NCBI GenBank assembly: GCA_023430045.1
Contig: JAEZCF010000019.1
Coordinates: 42,135-106,134 of the forward strand
Reading direction: 5' to 3'
Length of the DNA stretch: 64,000 nt
DNA from: Pseudomonadota bacterium
GTDB lineage: Bacteria; Pseudomonadota; Gammaproteobacteria; Xanthomonadales; Xanthomonadaceae
The notes beneath the pieces were generated by a model that worked only from the letters and a program-made list of their open reading frames with translations, was not told where the DNA came from and searched no databases. A program made the position numbers and the translations under genes. This document shows positions 63,548-64,000 of the stretch, one piece after another (the stretch's first letter is position 1; each line of letters starts with the position of its first letter).

Positions 63548-63735
63548 TCGTCTGAGTCCCAGATCCCGCGTCAGCGCGGGACCTCGGTGGCTGATGTGAA
63601 AAAAATCATCACAGCCTCTTCCAATTCAGGCAGGGAAGGCACATACTTCCGCTCCCCCGTCGCAGGGGTCGCCAACAAGGCGCTTCAGCGACAAAGGGAA
63701 CGCCACCACCGCCGTACGATGTCATCGAACGAAGG
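63548..63735. other. region between tyrS and the rRNA promoters
   Basis: No gene is supported. The DNA becomes less GC-rich toward 63600-63735, with AAAAAATCATCACA after 63600, which fits an UP-element or Fis-type region upstream of rRNA promoters. Together with the promoter region below it makes the 453-base gene-free end of the window. Confidence 0.45.
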
Positions 63736-63737
63736 TG

Positions 63738-63765
63738 TTGACGGACTGGAAAAGTCCGGCATAAT
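63738..63765 (+). promoter_or_regulatory. rRNA operon promoter P1
   Basis: TTGACG at 63738-63743, a 16-base spacer and CATAAT at 63760-63765, followed by GGCGGCTCGCAACGAC, which is repeated after P2. It shows the usual GC-rich discriminator. Confidence 0.8.
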
Positions 63766-63859
63766 AGGCGGCTCGCAACGACGAAATGCCTACGGGTTGG
63801 ACGTCGAAGCAGCATCGACAACAACGTCCACTTCGGTGAGACGGCCTTGAAAAAAGGTG

Positions 63860-63887
63860 TTGACGAAGCAGATAAGCCGGCTATAAT
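63860..63887 (+). promoter_or_regulatory. rRNA operon promoter P2
   Basis: TTGACG at 63860-63865, a 16-base spacer and a perfect TATAAT at 63882-63887, followed by GGGCGGCTCGCAACGACG. It duplicates the P1 layout. Confidence 0.85.
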
Positions 63888-63950
63888 GGGCGGCTCGCAA
63901 CGACGGAAACGTCGGGGCACACGGAGGAAGGCGCTGAGGCCGACTCCAAA

Positions 63951-63961
63951 GTTCTTTGACA
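63951..63961 (+). promoter_or_regulatory. boxA-like antitermination site in the rRNA leader
   Basis: GTTCTTTGACA resembles the rRNA boxA element recognised by NusB/S10. It lies about 65 bases after P2, before a 16S gene that is beyond the window. Confidence 0.65.
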
Positions 63962-64000
63962 GTATGCGCAGGTATCTTGTGAAGGCGCCTGCAGGAAGGA

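Overview
The window is a high-GC gammaproteobacterial chromosome segment that reads as Stenotrophomonas or a close Xanthomonadaceae relative. The pointers are an Ax21-family outer membrane protein, a LexA box of the form TTAGTA-N4-TACTAA, the coaBC-dut-phosphomannomutase order, and the pyrE/xthA junction. The organism assignment is inference from these features; no database was searched.

Host left flank (1-13763): DUF1428, Ax21-like porin-type protein, DUF6165, DUF1456, a small secreted protein, an SDR oxidoreductase, a SPOR-domain protein with argS, radC, a NarL/FixJ response regulator, coaBC-dut-phosphohexomutase, a secreted DUF4124-like protein, and pyrE. Host right flank (57042-64000): xthA, the muropeptide permease ampG, a 75-residue protein, anmK, an M23 endopeptidase, tyrS, and the tandem promoters and leader of an rRNA operon whose 16S gene lies beyond the window. 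AmpG, AnmK and the M23 enzyme form a peptidoglycan turnover and recycling neighbourhood.

A complete-looking siphovirus prophage (about 43.3 kb, 13764-57058) sits in the first codons of xthA, flanked by a 16-bp direct repeat. Insertion leaves a 16-codon xthA stub on the left. On the right it rebuilds the gene with a TTG start and a phage-supplied upstream region. Layout: integrase; an AlpA-like excisionase and a leftward early operon of small overlapping genes, including a CsrA/RsmA-like protein; CI-type S24 repressor between OL-like and OR-like operator repeats; Cro; an O-like replication protein gene with internal palindromic iterons; DnaB helicase; a Q-like late regulator followed by a terminator; a HicAB module as its own transcription unit; four tRNA genes (Tyr, Gly, Gln and initiator fMet); lysis genes (GH104 endolysin, holin candidate, a lysozyme-like protein without its catalytic Glu, nested Rz/Rz1); DUF1064 and HNH genes; HK97-type terminase, portal, protease and capsid; a lambda-like tail with a -1 frameshifted tail chaperone; tape measure; and a 2812-residue host-specificity protein.

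The right arm (50.1-57 kb) is accessory. It holds a scarred duplication of the SRAP gene tail, a leftward pair of membrane-anchored proteins, an SRAP (YedK) peptidase, and a rightward pair of a soluble protein and a four-helix membrane protein laid out like Rex/Kiwa-type membrane immunity systems. It ends with umuDC under a perfect LexA box. The two AT-richer gene pairs share a nearly identical 18-bp palindrome upstream, which suggests common regulation. The soluble/membrane pair is the best candidate here for an undescribed defence system; its function is inferred from layout only.
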